A stretch of 64,000 nt of DNA from Streptomyces sp. GKU 895 (GCA_002027195.1 MWJO01000035.1:1-64000); one strand, 5' to 3'. Shown: positions 51,482-60,759, counted from the stretch's first letter. Notes: a model not told the origin generated them from the letters alone. A program made the numbers and translations.

Positions 51482-54400
51482 ATGCTCCGCAAGGTACTGG
51501 TAGCCAACCGAGGCGAGATCGCGATTCGCGCCTTCCGCGCCGGCTATGAACTGGGCGCGAGGACCGTCGCCGTCTTCCCGCACGAGGACCGCAACTCACT
51601 ACACCGGCTCAAGGCCGACGAGGCGTACGAGATCGGCGAGCCGGGGCACCCGGTGCGGGCCTACCTCTCCGTGGAGGAGATCGTCCGCGCCGCCCAGCAG
51701 GCCGGTGCCGACGCCGTCTACCCGGGCTACGGGTTCCTCTCCGAGAACCCCGAGCTGGCCCGCGCCTGCGAGGAAGCCGGGATCACCTTCGTCGGACCCA
51801 GCGCGGAGATCCTCGAACTCACCGGCAACAAGGCGAGGGCGGTCGCCGCGGCCCGCGCGGCCGGCGTGCCCGTCCTCGGCTCCTCCGAGCCCTCCAGCGA
51901 CGTCGACGAACTGGTGCGGGCCGCCGAGGACATCGGCTTCCCGGTGTTCGTGAAGGCCGTCGCCGGTGGCGGCGGGCGCGGTATGCGGCGCGTCGAGGAC
52001 CCGGCCCAGCTGCGGGAGTCCATCGAGGCGGCGGCCCGTGAGGCGGCCTCCGCGTTCGGCGACCCGACCGTCTTCCTGGAGAAGGCCGTCGTCGACCCCC
52101 GCCACATCGAGGTGCAGATCCTCGCCGACGGCGAGGGCAACGTCATCCACCTCTTCGAGCGCGACTGTTCCGTCCAGCGCCGCCACCAGAAGGTCATCGA
52201 GCTGGCCCCGGCGCCGAACCTCGACCCGGAGCTGCGCGACCGGATCTGCGCCGACGCCGTCCGCTTCGCCCGCGAGATCGGCTACCGCAACGCCGGCACC
52301 GTGGAGTTCCTGCTCGACCCGCAGGGCAACCACGTCTTCATCGAGATGAACCCGCGCATCCAGGTCGAGCACACGGTCACCGAGGAGGTCACCGACGTCG
52401 ACCTCGTCCAGTCCCAGCTGCGTATCGCCGCCGGTGAGACCCTCGCCGACCTGGGACTGTCCCAGGAGACGGTCACCCTGCACGGCGCCGCCCTCCAGTG
52501 CCGGATCACCACCGAGGACCCCGCCAACGGCTTCCGCCCGGACACCGGCCGCATCAGCGCCTACCGCTCACCCGGCGGCTCCGGCATCCGCCTCGACGGC
52601 GGAACCACCCACGCCGGTACGGAGATCAGCGCCCACTTCGACTCCATGCTGGTGAAACTCACCTGCCGGGGCCGGGACTTCTCCACCGCCGTCAAGCGCG
52701 CCCGGCGCGCGGTCGCCGAGTTCCGTATCCGGGGCGTCGCCACCAACATCCCGTTCCTCCAGGCGGTGTTGGACGACCCGGACTTCCAGGCGGGCCGCGT
52801 CACCACGTCGTTCATCGAGCAGCGCCCCCACCTGCTGACCTCCCGCACCTCCGCGGACCGCGGCACCAAGCTGCTCACCTACCTCGCCGACGTCACGGTC
52901 AACAAGCCGCACGGCGAGCGCCCCCAGCTCATCGACCCCACCACGAAGCTTCCGCGCCACACCGGCGAGTTGCCGGCCGCCGGTTCGAAGCAGCGGCTCA
53001 CCGAGCTCGGCCCGGAGGGCTTCGCCCGCTGGCTGCGCGAGTCCCCGACCATCGGCGTCACCGACACCACGTTCCGCGACGCCCACCAGTCGCTGCTCGC
53101 GACCCGCGTGCGCACCAAGGACCTCCTCGCCGTCGCCCCGGTCGTCGCCCGCACCCTGCCCGAGCTGCTGTCCCTGGAGTGCTGGGGCGGCGCCACCTAC
53201 GACGTGGCGCTCCGCTTCCTCGCCGAGGACCCGTGGGAGCGGCTGGCCGCCCTGCGCGAGGCCGTCCCCAACATCTGCCTCCAGATGCTGCTGCGCGGCC
53301 GCAACACCGTCGGCTACACCCCGTACCCGACCGAGGTGACCGACGCCTTCGTCGAGGAGGCCGCCGCCACCGGCATCGACATCTTCCGTATCTTCGACGC
53401 GCTCAACGACGTCGGCCAGATGCGCCCCGCCATCGAGGCCGTACGCGAGACGGGCACCGCGATCGCCGAGGTCGCCCTCTGCTACACGAGCGACCTGTCC
53501 GACCCGAACGAGCGGCTCTACACCCTCGACTACTACCTGCGGCTCGCCGAGCAGATCGTCGAGGCCGGCGCGCACGTCCTGGCCGTCAAGGACATGGCCG
53601 GTCTGCTGCGGGCGCCGGCCGCCGCCACCCTCGTATCGGCGCTGCGCCGGGAGTTCGACCTGCCGGTGCACATCCACACCCACGACACCGCGGGCGGCCA
53701 GCTGGCCACCTACCTGGCCGCGATCCAGGCCGGCGCGGACGCCGTGGACGGGGCGGTGGCCTCCATGGCCGGTACGACGTCCCAGCCGTCGCTGTCGGCG
53801 ATCGTCGCCGCCACCGACCACTCCGCCCGGCCCACCGGCCTCGACCTGCTCGCGGTCGGCGACCTGGAGCCGTACTGGGAGAGCGTCCGCCGGATCTACG
53901 CGCCCTTCGAGGCGGGCCTCGCCTCGCCGACCGGCCGGGTCTACGACCACGAGATCCCCGGCGGCCAGCTCTCCAACCTGCGCACCCAGGCCGTCGCCCT
54001 CGGACTCGGCGACCGGTTCGAGGACATCGAGGCGATGTACGCGGCCGCCGACAAGATCCTCGGCCATCTGGTGAAGGTCACCCCGTCGTCCAAGGTGGTC
54101 GGCGACCTCGCCCTGCACCTGGTCGGTGCCGGGGTGTCGCCGGAGGAGTTCGAGACGACCCCGGAGCGGTTCGACATCCCCGACTCGGTCATCGGCTTCC
54201 TCCGCGGCGAGCTGGGCACCCCGCCCGGCGGCTGGCCGGAGCCGTTCCGCAGCCGGGCCCTGGAGGGCCGCGCCGCCCCCAAGCCGGCGCCGGAACTGAC
54301 CGCCGAGGACCGCGACGGACTGGAGAAGGACCGCCGCGCCACCCTCAACCGGCTCCTCTTCCCCGGTCCCACGCGGGAGTTCGAGACGCACCGCCAGACC

Positions 54401-54856
54401 TACGGCGACACCAGCGTCCTCGACAGCAAGGACTTCTTCTACGGGCTGCGCCCCGGCCAGGAGTACGCCGTCGACCTGGAGCCGGGCGTCCGGCTGCTGA
54501 TGGGTCTGGAGGCCGTGGGCGAGGCCGACGAGCGCGGCATGCGGACCGTGATGTCCACGCTCAACGGCCAGTTGCGGCCCATCCAGGTCCGCGACACCGC
54601 CGCCGCCTCCGACCTCCCCGTCACCGAGAAGGCCGACCGCTCCAACCCCGGCCATGTCGCTGCCCCGTTCGCCGGTGTGGTGACCCTCGCGGTCGCCGAG
54701 GGGGACGAGGTCGCGGCCGGCGGCACGGTCGCCACCATCGAGGCGATGAAGATGGAGGCCGCGATCACCGCGCCCAAGGCGGGCAAGGTCTCCCGGCTGG
54801 CCATCAACAAGATCCAGCAGGTGGAGGGCGGCGATCTGCTGTTCGTGATCGGCTGA
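51482..54856 (+). CDS. pyc: Pyruvate carboxylase, 1124 aa
   Basis: Start ATG 51482 (MLRKVLVANRGEIAIRAFRA). Domains in order: biotin carboxylase with VFVKAVAGGGGRGMRRVEDP and FIEMNPRIQVEHTVTEEVTD; carboxyltransferase with VTDTTFRDAHQSLLATRVRT, LECWGGATYDVALRFL and HIHTHDTAGGQLATYLAAIQ; biotinyl domain with the biotinylated Lys in TIEAMKMEAAI near the end. Full length for the family. Carboxylates pyruvate to oxaloacetate to refill the TCA cycle. The gene is intact over 3.4 kb. Confidence 0.97.
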   Translation: MLRKVLVANRGEIAIRAFRAGYELGARTVAVFPHEDRNSLHRLKADEAYEIGEPGHPVRAYLSVEEIVRAAQQAGADAVYPGYGFLSENPELARACEEAGITFVGPSAEILELTGNKARAVAAARAAGVPVLGSSEPSSDVDELVRAAEDIGFPVFVKAVAGGGGRGMRRVEDPAQLRESIEAAAREAASAFGDPTVFLEKAVVDPRHIEVQILADGEGNVIHLFERDCSVQRRHQKVIELAPAPNLDPELRDRICADAVRFAREIGYRNAGTVEFLLDPQGNHVFIEMNPRIQVEHTVTEEVTDVDLVQSQLRIAAGETLADLGLSQETVTLHGAALQCRITTEDPANGFRPDTGRISAYRSPGGSGIRLDGGTTHAGTEISAHFDSMLVKLTCRGRDFSTAVKRARRAVAEFRIRGVATNIPFLQAVLDDPDFQAGRVTTSFIEQRPHLLTSRTSADRGTKLLTYLADVTVNKPHGERPQLIDPTTKLPRHTGELPAAGSKQRLTELGPEGFARWLRESPTIGVTDTTFRDAHQSLLATRVRTKDLLAVAPVVARTLPELLSLECWGGATYDVALRFLAEDPWERLAALREAVPNICLQMLLRGRNTVGYTPYPTEVTDAFVEEAAATGIDIFRIFDALNDVGQMRPAIEAVRETGTAIAEVALCYTSDLSDPNERLYTLDYYLRLAEQIVEAGAHVLAVKDMAGLLRAPAAATLVSALRREFDLPVHIHTHDTAGGQLATYLAAIQAGADAVDGAVASMAGTTSQPSLSAIVAATDHSARPTGLDLLAVGDLEPYWESVRRIYAPFEAGLASPTGRVYDHEIPGGQLSNLRTQAVALGLGDRFEDIEAMYAAADKILGHLVKVTPSSKVVGDLALHLVGAGVSPEEFETTPERFDIPDSVIGFLRGELGTPPGGWPEPFRSRALEGRAAPKPAPELTAEDRDGLEKDRRATLNRLLFPGPTREFETHRQTYGDTSVLDSKDFFYGLRPGQEYAVDLEPGVRLLMGLEAVGEADERGMRTVMSTLNGQLRPIQVRDTAAASDLPVTEKADRSNPGHVAAPFAGVVTLAVAEGDEVAAGGTVATIEAMKMEAAITAPKAGKVSRLAINKIQQVEGGDLLFVIG

Positions 54857-54885
54857 TCCGCGCCGGCGGATTTCCCGATCGAGTG

Positions 54886-54937
54886 GTGACGGGCGTCACA
54901 CCGGCGTACGGTCGTCTAGTGGACGGCACCGTTCACT
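54886..54937 (+). promoter_or_regulatory. Promoter/operator region of the DHA2 exporter
   Basis: GTGAC-GGGC-GTCAC (54886-54899), a -10-like TACGGT (54907-54912) and an inverted repeat AGTGGACGG-CA-CCGTTCACT (54918-54937, one mismatch) follow each other. The last is a typical TetR-family operator placed over the transcription start. The cognate regulator is not adjacent. Confidence 0.5.
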
Positions 54938-54977
54938 GACCCGTGGTGACGGTGCCACTCCCGAGAGTGCGACGCCC

Positions 54978-56516
54978 ATGACCAGCTCCAGTTCCGCGGC
55001 GAAGACGGCCGCCCCCGGCACCGGGGGCGGCGGAAACGCCATGGCATTGCTGGTCATCGCCTCGTGTCAGCTGATGGTGGTCCTCGACATCACCATCGTG
55101 AACATCGCCCTCCCGGACATCCAGCGCTCGCTGGACTTCTCCACCACCAGCCTGTCGTGGGTGGTCAACGCCTACACGCTCACCTTCGGCGGGCTGCTGC
55201 TGCTCGGCGGACGGACCGGTGACATCCTCGGGCGGCGGCGGATGTTCATCGTGGGCGTGCTGCTCTTCGTGCTCGCGTCCCTGCTCGGCGGGCTCTCCCA
55301 GAACGAGGCCCAACTCCTCGCCGCACGCGCCTTCCAGGGCGTCGGCGGCGCCATCGCCTCCCCGACCTCGCTCGCCCTGATCAGCACCACGTTCCGCGAA
55401 GGACCCGAACGCAACCGGGCGTTCGGGGTGTTCGCCGCGGTGTCGGCGGGCGGCGGCGCGATCGGACTGCTGGCCGGCGGCATCCTCGTCGAGTACCTCA
55501 ACTGGCGCTGGGTGCTGTTCGTCAACGTCCCCATCGGACTGCTCATCGCGGCCGCCGCACCCCGCTGGATCAAGGAGTCCGAGCGCCATCCCGGCCACTT
55601 CGACATCGCCGGCGCCCTGACCTCCACCGTCGGCATGGTCCTGCTGGTGTACGGGTTCATCAGAGCCGCCCAGGAGGGCTGGCGCGACCCGTACACGCTG
55701 GGCTCGTTCGGTGCGGCGGTCGTCGTCCTCACGGCGTTCGTCCTCATCGAGCGGCGCTCCCGGCAGCCCATCACGCCGCTGCACATGTTCGCCGACCGCA
55801 ACCGGGCGGGGACGTACGGCATCATGCTCTGCCTCGCCGCGGCGATCTTCGGCATGTTCTTCTTCCTGACCCTGTTCGTGCAGAACGTGCTGGACTTCAG
55901 CCCGTTGCAGGCCGGGTTCGCGTTCCTGCCGGTCAGCGCGGTCATCGCGGTCGGCGCCGGGCTGGCCTCGCGGTTCCTGCCCGTCTACGGGCCGAAGCCG
56001 TTCATGGTGGTGGGCGCGATCCTCGCCGCGGCCGGTCTCGCCTGGCTGACGCTGACCGACATCCACTCCACCTACGCGGGCAGTGTCCTCGGCCCGATGC
56101 TGGTGTTCAGCCTCGGCATGGGCATGGAGTTCGTGTCGCTGACGCTGATGGCGCTGTCCAACGTGCCCGTGCAGGAGACCGGCGCGGCCTCCGGCCTGCT
56201 CAACGCCACCCAGCAGGTGGGCGGTTCGCTGGGGCTGTCGATCCTGGTGACGACGTTCGGCACGGCCAGCGGCAACGAGACCGACAAGTTCTTCGAGCAG
56301 GCCACCCCGGCCGAGCAGCGCTTCTTCCAGCGCACCGGACAGCTGCCCGGCAAGTGGGCCGACCAGGTCCTCACCGCCGGTGTCTCGGCCGCGTTCATCG
56401 TCGCGGCGATCTTCACCGCGGTCGCCGCGCTGATCGCCGTACTCGCCATTCAGGTACGGCCGTCCGACCTGGAGCGGCTCCAGGGCAACGGCGGCGGGAT
56501 GCCCTCAGCGGAGTGA
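54978..56516 (+). CDS. DHA2 family (EmrB/QacA) drug exporter, 512 aa
   Basis: Fourteen-helix MFS. Marks: LMVVLDITIVNIALPDIQRS (motif D1), GRTGDILGRRRMF (motif A), RAFQGVGGAIASPTSLALIS, motif C AVSAGGGAIGLLAGGILVEY, and LMALSNVPVQETGAASGLLN. Exports drugs or metabolites with protons. The promoter region carries a TetR-like operator. The gene end lies within a 26-bp tandem triplication. Confidence 0.93.
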   Translation: MTSSSSAAKTAAPGTGGGGNAMALLVIASCQLMVVLDITIVNIALPDIQRSLDFSTTSLSWVVNAYTLTFGGLLLLGGRTGDILGRRRMFIVGVLLFVLASLLGGLSQNEAQLLAARAFQGVGGAIASPTSLALISTTFREGPERNRAFGVFAAVSAGGGAIGLLAGGILVEYLNWRWVLFVNVPIGLLIAAAAPRWIKESERHPGHFDIAGALTSTVGMVLLVYGFIRAAQEGWRDPYTLGSFGAAVVVLTAFVLIERRSRQPITPLHMFADRNRAGTYGIMLCLAAAIFGMFFFLTLFVQNVLDFSPLQAGFAFLPVSAVIAVGAGLASRFLPVYGPKPFMVVGAILAAAGLAWLTLTDIHSTYAGSVLGPMLVFSLGMGMEFVSLTLMALSNVPVQETGAASGLLNATQQVGGSLGLSILVTTFGTASGNETDKFFEQATPAEQRFFQRTGQLPGKWADQVLTAGVSAAFIVAAIFTAVAALIAVLAIQVRPSDLERLQGNGGGMPSAE

Positions 56517-56575
56517 GACGGCGGATGCCCTCACCTCCGTGCGGCGGCGGATGCCCTCACCGCCGTGCGGCGGGC
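56498..56575. repeat. Three 26-bp tandem repeats bridging the stops of two convergent genes
   Basis: GATGCCCTCA-headed units start at 56498, 56524 and 56550, exactly 26 bp apart. The first contains the TGA of the DHA2 exporter (56514-56516). The third contains the minus-strand TGA of the LuxR regulator (56557-56559). Confidence 0.95.
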
Positions 56576-57381
56576 GTCGGGACCAGCCCCAACTGCTGGG
56601 CGCGCAGGACGGTTCCGAGCCGGTCGTGGGTGCCGAGCTTGCGGTAGATGTTCGCGACGTGCTTGTGGACCGTCCGCTCCGAGATGCCGAGCCTGCGGCC
56701 CATGGCGGCGGCGGTCAGCGCGTCGGTGAGCAGGAGCAGCACGGTCGTCTCCCGGGGTGTCAGCCCCGCCGCGGCCGTTTCCGCGTCCGGTACCGCCGTC
56801 CGCCGCAGGCGTTCCAGGAGCTGCCGTTGCTGCTCGATCCCGGAGAGCAGGGGCTGGAGCCGTCCGGCGGCCCGCACCTCGTCCTCGCTGAAGTCCCGGC
56901 CCGAGCGGTAGACGAGACAGCCGGTGATGGGCGAACCGGACTCCGGAAGCGGTATCCCCAGCACATGGTCGACGTCCAGGACCTCGTCGAGCAACCGAGC
57001 GGTCCGGCTCGTGCCCCACGCCCGCCCCGCCGCCGTCCGCGCTGTCACCGGTGCCCGGTCCGGCACGGCCGCGTAGTGCCCGGCGAAGGGGTAGCCCGCG
57101 CGCAGCAGCCCCATCGCCTCCTCCCCGAGCCCGCCGAACTCCGGCGCGACGTCGGCGGACAGGCCCAGGGTGCCGCCGTCCTCGCTCCACTCGTCGAGCT
57201 TGTAGATCAGCGCCTCGCCGCCGCACAGCTCCGGCAGCGCGGCCGCCACCAGCGGCCACAGCAGGTCGGGGTCCCGTTCGTGGAGTGCGGCCACGGCCAC
57301 CGACAGCATCCGTTCGTAGGCCCCGCCCAGCCCCTGTGCCACGTTCCCGCTCCGCCCGCTCACGTACGCAGTTCTACCCAT
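56557..57381 (-). CDS. LuxR-type helix-turn-helix regulator, 274 aa
   Basis: N-terminal GAF/PAS-like sensor region (GGAYERMLSVAVAALHERDP, LLDEVLDVDHVLGIPLPESG, GCLVYRSGRDFSEDEVRAAG). C-terminal LuxR HTH: GLTPRETTVLLLLTDALTAA, AMGRRLGISERTVHKHVANI, YRKLGTHDRLGTVLRAQQLG. ATG 57381 is given; GTG 57363 preceded by TAGAAC 7 nt upstream would be a leaderless alternative. Convergent with the exporter, so it is not necessarily its regulator. Confidence 0.88.
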   Translation of the reverse strand: MGRTAYVSGRSGNVAQGLGGAYERMLSVAVAALHERDPDLLWPLVAAALPELCGGEALIYKLDEWSEDGGTLGLSADVAPEFGGLGEEAMGLLRAGYPFAGHYAAVPDRAPVTARTAAGRAWGTSRTARLLDEVLDVDHVLGIPLPESGSPITGCLVYRSGRDFSEDEVRAAGRLQPLLSGIEQQRQLLERLRRTAVPDAETAAAGLTPRETTVLLLLTDALTAAAMGRRLGISERTVHKHVANIYRKLGTHDRLGTVLRAQQLGLVPTPAARR

Positions 57382-57512
57382 ACCTGCGTGTCATTCCGCC
57401 GTTCCAGAATGCAACAGCGGGGGAGAACAGGCCCGGAGGGGGTGCCTGGTTCTCTCCCTCTTCCGTGCGGGCCGCCGGGAACGGGGGACCGGCGGCCGCA
57501 CGGCAGGCCCGC

Positions 57513-58265
57513 CTACGGGGCGTCCGGCCGCGTCGCGTCCGAGAGGGACTTGACCCCTCCGTGGGCTGTGAGGCCGCCGTCCACCGGAATGTCCGCGCCG
57601 GTGATGAACGACGACTCGTCGGAGATCAGGAACACCACGAGCGGGGCGATGTCGTCGACGCTCCCGCCGCGCCCCAGCGGCGTCTCCCGCAGGATCGCCT
57701 CGCGGAAGGCCTCCGTGGAGGCGGCTGTCATCTCCGTGTCGATGTACCCCGGGTGGATCGTGTTGACCCGGATGCCGCGCGGCCCGAGCTCCGTCGCCGC
57801 GATCTTCGACACGGCGCGCAGCCCCCACTTGCTGGCGGTGTAGGCGACCGGGTAGTAGCCGGTCAGGGCGGCGGACGAACCGACGTTCACGACGGAGGAA
57901 CCCGCCGGCATCAGCGGGGCGAGGTACTGGATGCCGAGCAGCGGACCGGTGGTGTTGACCGCCTGCACCCGTGCCATGTCCGCGGCGCTCACCTCCCCGA
58001 TGCGGCCGCGCTGGATGATCCCCGCGTTGTTGACCAGGCCGTGGACGTGCCCGTACGTCTCCTTCAGCTCGGCGGCCAGTTCGGCCCAGTCGCTCTCGTC
58101 GCTCACGTCGAGGCGACGGCAGCCGTCGCCCTCGGGACGTACGTCGGTGGCGACCACCTGGGCTCCGGCCCGGGCCAGGGCGGCCGCCTGCGCGGCACCC
58201 TGACCACGGGCCACGCCCGTGACGACAACGGCCTTCCCGGCCAGCCGGGTCGTGCTCTCGCTCAT
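57513..58265 (-). CDS. SDR family oxidoreductase, 250 aa
   Basis: NAD(P)-binding VVVTGVARGQGAAQAAALAR (TGxxxGxG), VNNAGIIQRG (NNAG), catalytic Ser in NVGSSAALTGYYP and YTASKWGLRAV (YxxxK), HPGYIDTEM, and the C-terminal ITGADIPVDGGLTAHGG. Classic SDR length and motif order. Reduces or oxidises a small alcohol or keto compound; substrate unknown. Confidence 0.92.
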   Translation of the reverse strand: MSESTTRLAGKAVVVTGVARGQGAAQAAALARAGAQVVATDVRPEGDGCRRLDVSDESDWAELAAELKETYGHVHGLVNNAGIIQRGRIGEVSAADMARVQAVNTTGPLLGIQYLAPLMPAGSSVVNVGSSAALTGYYPVAYTASKWGLRAVSKIAATELGPRGIRVNTIHPGYIDTEMTAASTEAFREAILRETPLGRGGSVDDIAPLVVFLISDESSFITGADIPVDGGLTAHGGVKSLSDATRPDAP

Positions 58266-58344
58266 GCCGGACGACGTACTGGCGTGTCGACCACGAGCTG
58301 GTTCACCAGATGTGCCGGTGATGTGCGGAACCGAGCGTGCTGTG

Positions 58345-58743
58345 TCAGTCCCGCTCGGCGCGGGCCGCCTTCTCGGCGTGCAGCTTCTTCACGCGGGCGC
58401 CTTCCTTGCGGACCTCGGCCTGCGTGGCGCGCTCCTTGACCAGCCACTCGGGCTGCTGCTGCTTGAGCGCCTCGATCTGCTCCGTGGTGAGCGGCTCGGT
58501 CACGCCGCCGCGCGCCAGACCGGCGATGGACACGCCGAGCTTGGCCGCGACCACCGGACGGGGGTGCGGGCCGTGGGCGCGCAGGTCCTGGAGCCACTGG
58601 GGCGGATCGGCCTGGAGCTGGTTGAGCTCGGCCCGCGAGACGACACCCTCACGGAACTCGGCGGGGGTGGCCTCGAGGTACACACCCAGCTTCTTCGCCG
58701 CGGTCGCGGGCTTCATCGTCTGGGTGCTCTGGTGCTGCGTCAT
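58345..58743 (-). CDS. DUF5997 family protein, 132 aa
   Basis: Soluble, helical protein starting MTQHQSTQTMKPATAAKKLG, with VYLEATPAEFREGVVSRAEL, LQADPPQWLQDLRAHGPHPR, VVAAKLGVSIAGLARGGVTE and a charged tail. Matches what I know of DUF5997, usually encoded next to a LysR-substrate-binding-domain protein in actinobacteria, as here. The AAKLGVSIAGLARGG stretch resembles a helix-turn-helix, so DNA binding is possible. Confidence 0.8.
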   Translation of the reverse strand: MTQHQSTQTMKPATAAKKLGVYLEATPAEFREGVVSRAELNQLQADPPQWLQDLRAHGPHPRPVVAAKLGVSIAGLARGGVTEPLTTEQIEALKQQQPEWLVKERATQAEVRKEGARVKKLHAEKAARAERD

Positions 58744-58765
58744 GGTGTCCAGGGTATCGACTGGG

Positions 58766-58795
58766 TGAACCTTCGCCGACCACGGCGGGTAACCT
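58766..58795 (+). promoter_or_regulatory. Promoter giving a leaderless mRNA for the LysR-domain gene
   Basis: TGAACC (58766-58771), 18-nt spacer, TAACCT (58790-58795), then 6 nt to GTG 58802. No ribosome binding site is present at this start. Confidence 0.55.
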
Positions 58796-58801
58796 GGCCA
58801 G

Positions 58802-59578
58802 GTGACAGGCGTGGACGAACCCCCGAAGACAGGCCCGGCGGCACCCCCCGCGTTCCGGCTCGCCTACGTCCCGGGAGCGACCCCCGCGAAGTGGGTGCGG
58901 ATCTGGCAGGAGCGGCTGCCGGACATCCCGCTGACCCTCCTGCAGCTGTCCGGCGCCGAGGCGGTGGCCGCGCTGCGGGACGGCTCCGCGGACGCCGGTC
59001 TGGTACGGCTGCCGGTCGACCGTACGTTCTTCAGCGCCATCCCCCTCTACACCGAGACCACGGTCGTCGTCGTCCCGAAGGACCACGTCATCGCCGCGGT
59101 CGAGGAGATCACCCTGGAGGACCTGGCCGACGAGACGGTGCTGCACCCCCTCGACGACGTCTTCGACTGGGAGCGGCCGCCGGGGGAGCCCGCCTTCGAG
59201 CGGCCCGCGACGACCGAGGACGCGATCGAGCTGGTCGCCGCCGGCATCGGCGTGCTCGTCGTCCCGCAGTCCCTGGCCCGTCTGCACCACCGCAAGGACC
59301 TCACCTACCGGCCGGTCACGGACGCCCCCGAGTCCTCCGTCGCCCTGTCGTGGCCGGAGGAGGCGACCACGGACCTGGTCGAGGACTTCATCGGCATCGT
59401 CCGCGGGCGCACGGTCAACAGCACGCGGGGCCGTGCCAAGGAGCAGCCCGAGGCGAAGCCTGCGAGGGCCAAGGCGTCCGGTCAGCCCAGGAAGCCCCAG
59501 CAGAAGCGGGCGGCCCCGGCCGGAGGACGCCGCAAGCCGCCCGCCGCCAAGCGGGGCAAGCCCAAGCGCAGGTCCTAG
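58802..59578 (+). CDS. LysR substrate-binding-domain protein without a helix-turn-helix, 258 aa
   Basis: The protein goes straight into a periplasmic-binding-like LysR effector domain (RLAYVPGATPAKWVRIWQER, DAGLVRLPVDRTFFSAIPLY, VVVVPKDHVIAAVEEITLED, ELVAAGIGVLVVPQSLARLH) with no N-terminal DNA-binding domain and no signal peptide. A basic tail of about 60 residues rich in Lys, Arg, Ala and Pro (KPRKPQQKRAAPAGGRRKPP-type) follows. It is divergent from DUF5997, and the two may form a split regulator (ligand sensor plus DNA-binding partner; inference). Confidence 0.82.
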   Translation: MTGVDEPPKTGPAAPPAFRLAYVPGATPAKWVRIWQERLPDIPLTLLQLSGAEAVAALRDGSADAGLVRLPVDRTFFSAIPLYTETTVVVVPKDHVIAAVEEITLEDLADETVLHPLDDVFDWERPPGEPAFERPATTEDAIELVAAGIGVLVVPQSLARLHHRKDLTYRPVTDAPESSVALSWPEEATTDLVEDFIGIVRGRTVNSTRGRAKEQPEAKPARAKASGQPRKPQQKRAAPAGGRRKPPAAKRGKPKRRS

Positions 59579-59618
59579 TTCCGGCCGTCGGCCGTGCCGA
59601 CCCACATAGGGTGCGGGC

Positions 59619-60398
59619 ATGATCTCGCAGGCCTATCTCTCGGAACTGTTCTCCCTCGAGAACCGCGTCGCCCTCGTCACCGGCGGCAGCTCGGGCATCG
59701 GCCGGGCCGTCGCCGGAGCCCTGGCCCGCGCCGGAGCGAGTGTCGTCGTCGTGGCCCGCAAGGAGGCGGAACTGGCCGCCACCGTCGATGAGTTGACCGC
59801 CGACGGCTGTCGTGCCGCGTGGGTCGGCGCCGACCTCGGCACCCGCGACGGCGTGCGCGCGGCGGCCGAGGAGGCGGTGCGGGCCTTCGGGGAGCCCGAC
59901 ATCCTCGTCAACTCCGCCGGCATCAACCTGCGGCCCCCGATGAGCGAGCTGACCGAGGACGTGTGGGACACCACCCTGGCCGTCAACCTGGAAGCCCCCT
60001 TCCTGCTGGGGCAGCGTTTCGGCCCGGGCATGGCCGAGCGCGGCTTCGGACGGATCATCCACATCAGCTCCCAGCAGGCCCACCGCGCCTTCGTGCAGAG
60101 CGGTGCCTACGGCGTCTCCAAGGGCGGCCTCGAATCGCTCGCCCGGTCACAGGCGGAGGCCTGGTCACCCCACGGCGTCACCTGCAACACGCTCGTGCCG
60201 GGCTTCGTGATGACGCCCCTCAACGCCCGCCTCGCGAACGACCCGGAGAAGGTCCAGGCGCTCGCCGCCCGCACGATGGTCGGCCGCAACGGCCTCGCCG
60301 AGGACTTCGAAGGCGCGGCGGTCTTCCTCGCGAGCCGCGCCTCCGCGTACATCACCGGCCAGTCGATCTTCGTCGACGGCGGCCTCTCCGTGCATTGA
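59619..60398 (+). CDS. SDR family oxidoreductase, 259 aa
   Basis: VALVTGGSSGIGRAVAGALA (TGxxxGIG), VNSAGINLRPP (NSAG), Ser in HISSQQAHRAF, YGVSKGGLESL (YxxxK), PGFVMTPL and C-terminal ITGQSIFVDGGLSVH. Resembles gluconate 5-dehydrogenase/3-oxoacyl reductase-like SDRs. TAGGGT ends 6 nt before ATG 59619, so a leaderless transcript is possible. Its stop is followed at once by a long degenerate repeat array. Confidence 0.92.
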   Translation: MISQAYLSELFSLENRVALVTGGSSGIGRAVAGALARAGASVVVVARKEAELAATVDELTADGCRAAWVGADLGTRDGVRAAAEEAVRAFGEPDILVNSAGINLRPPMSELTEDVWDTTLAVNLEAPFLLGQRFGPGMAERGFGRIIHISSQQAHRAFVQSGAYGVSKGGLESLARSQAEAWSPHGVTCNTLVPGFVMTPLNARLANDPEKVQALAARTMVGRNGLAEDFEGAAVFLASRASAYITGQSIFVDGGLSVH

Positions 60399-60700
60399 CG
60401 TGGGCGCGACCGGTCCCGACGCCGCCGCGTCCGGTGCCGACCCCGTGCGACCGGTCCCTACGCTGCCGCGTCCGGTGCCGACCCCGTGCGACGGGTTTTG
60501 GTGCTGCCGTGTCCGGCGGATGGGCGTTCCGGTGCTGCCCCCGCGCGACCCGTCCGACGCTGCCGCGTCCGGTGCTGACCCGTGCGACGGGTTTTGGCGC
60601 TGCCGTCTCCGGCTGATGGGCGTCTCCGGTGCGGACCCCCGTGCGACCGGTCCCGACGCCACCGCAACCGGTCCCGGCGCTGACGCGACCGGCAGAATGG
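60399..60700. repeat. Degenerate 40-41 bp repeat array with a 96-bp higher-order period
   Basis: Units headed GCGTCCGGTGC or GTGTCCGG start at 60427, 60468, 60509, 60565 and 60605 (spacings 41, 41, 56, 40). A block GCGACGGGTTTTGG...GATGGGCGT recurs at about 60488 and 60584, 96 bp apart. The array begins right after the SDR stop and fills most of the 361-bp gap before the LuxR ATPase gene. No gene is seen in it, although one frame stays open. Confidence 0.85.
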
Positions 60701-60759
60701 CCGCATCCGGCGCCTTCCTGGCCCCGCTCCGCGGCGGTGTGCTCTGGCAGAATCGGCCC

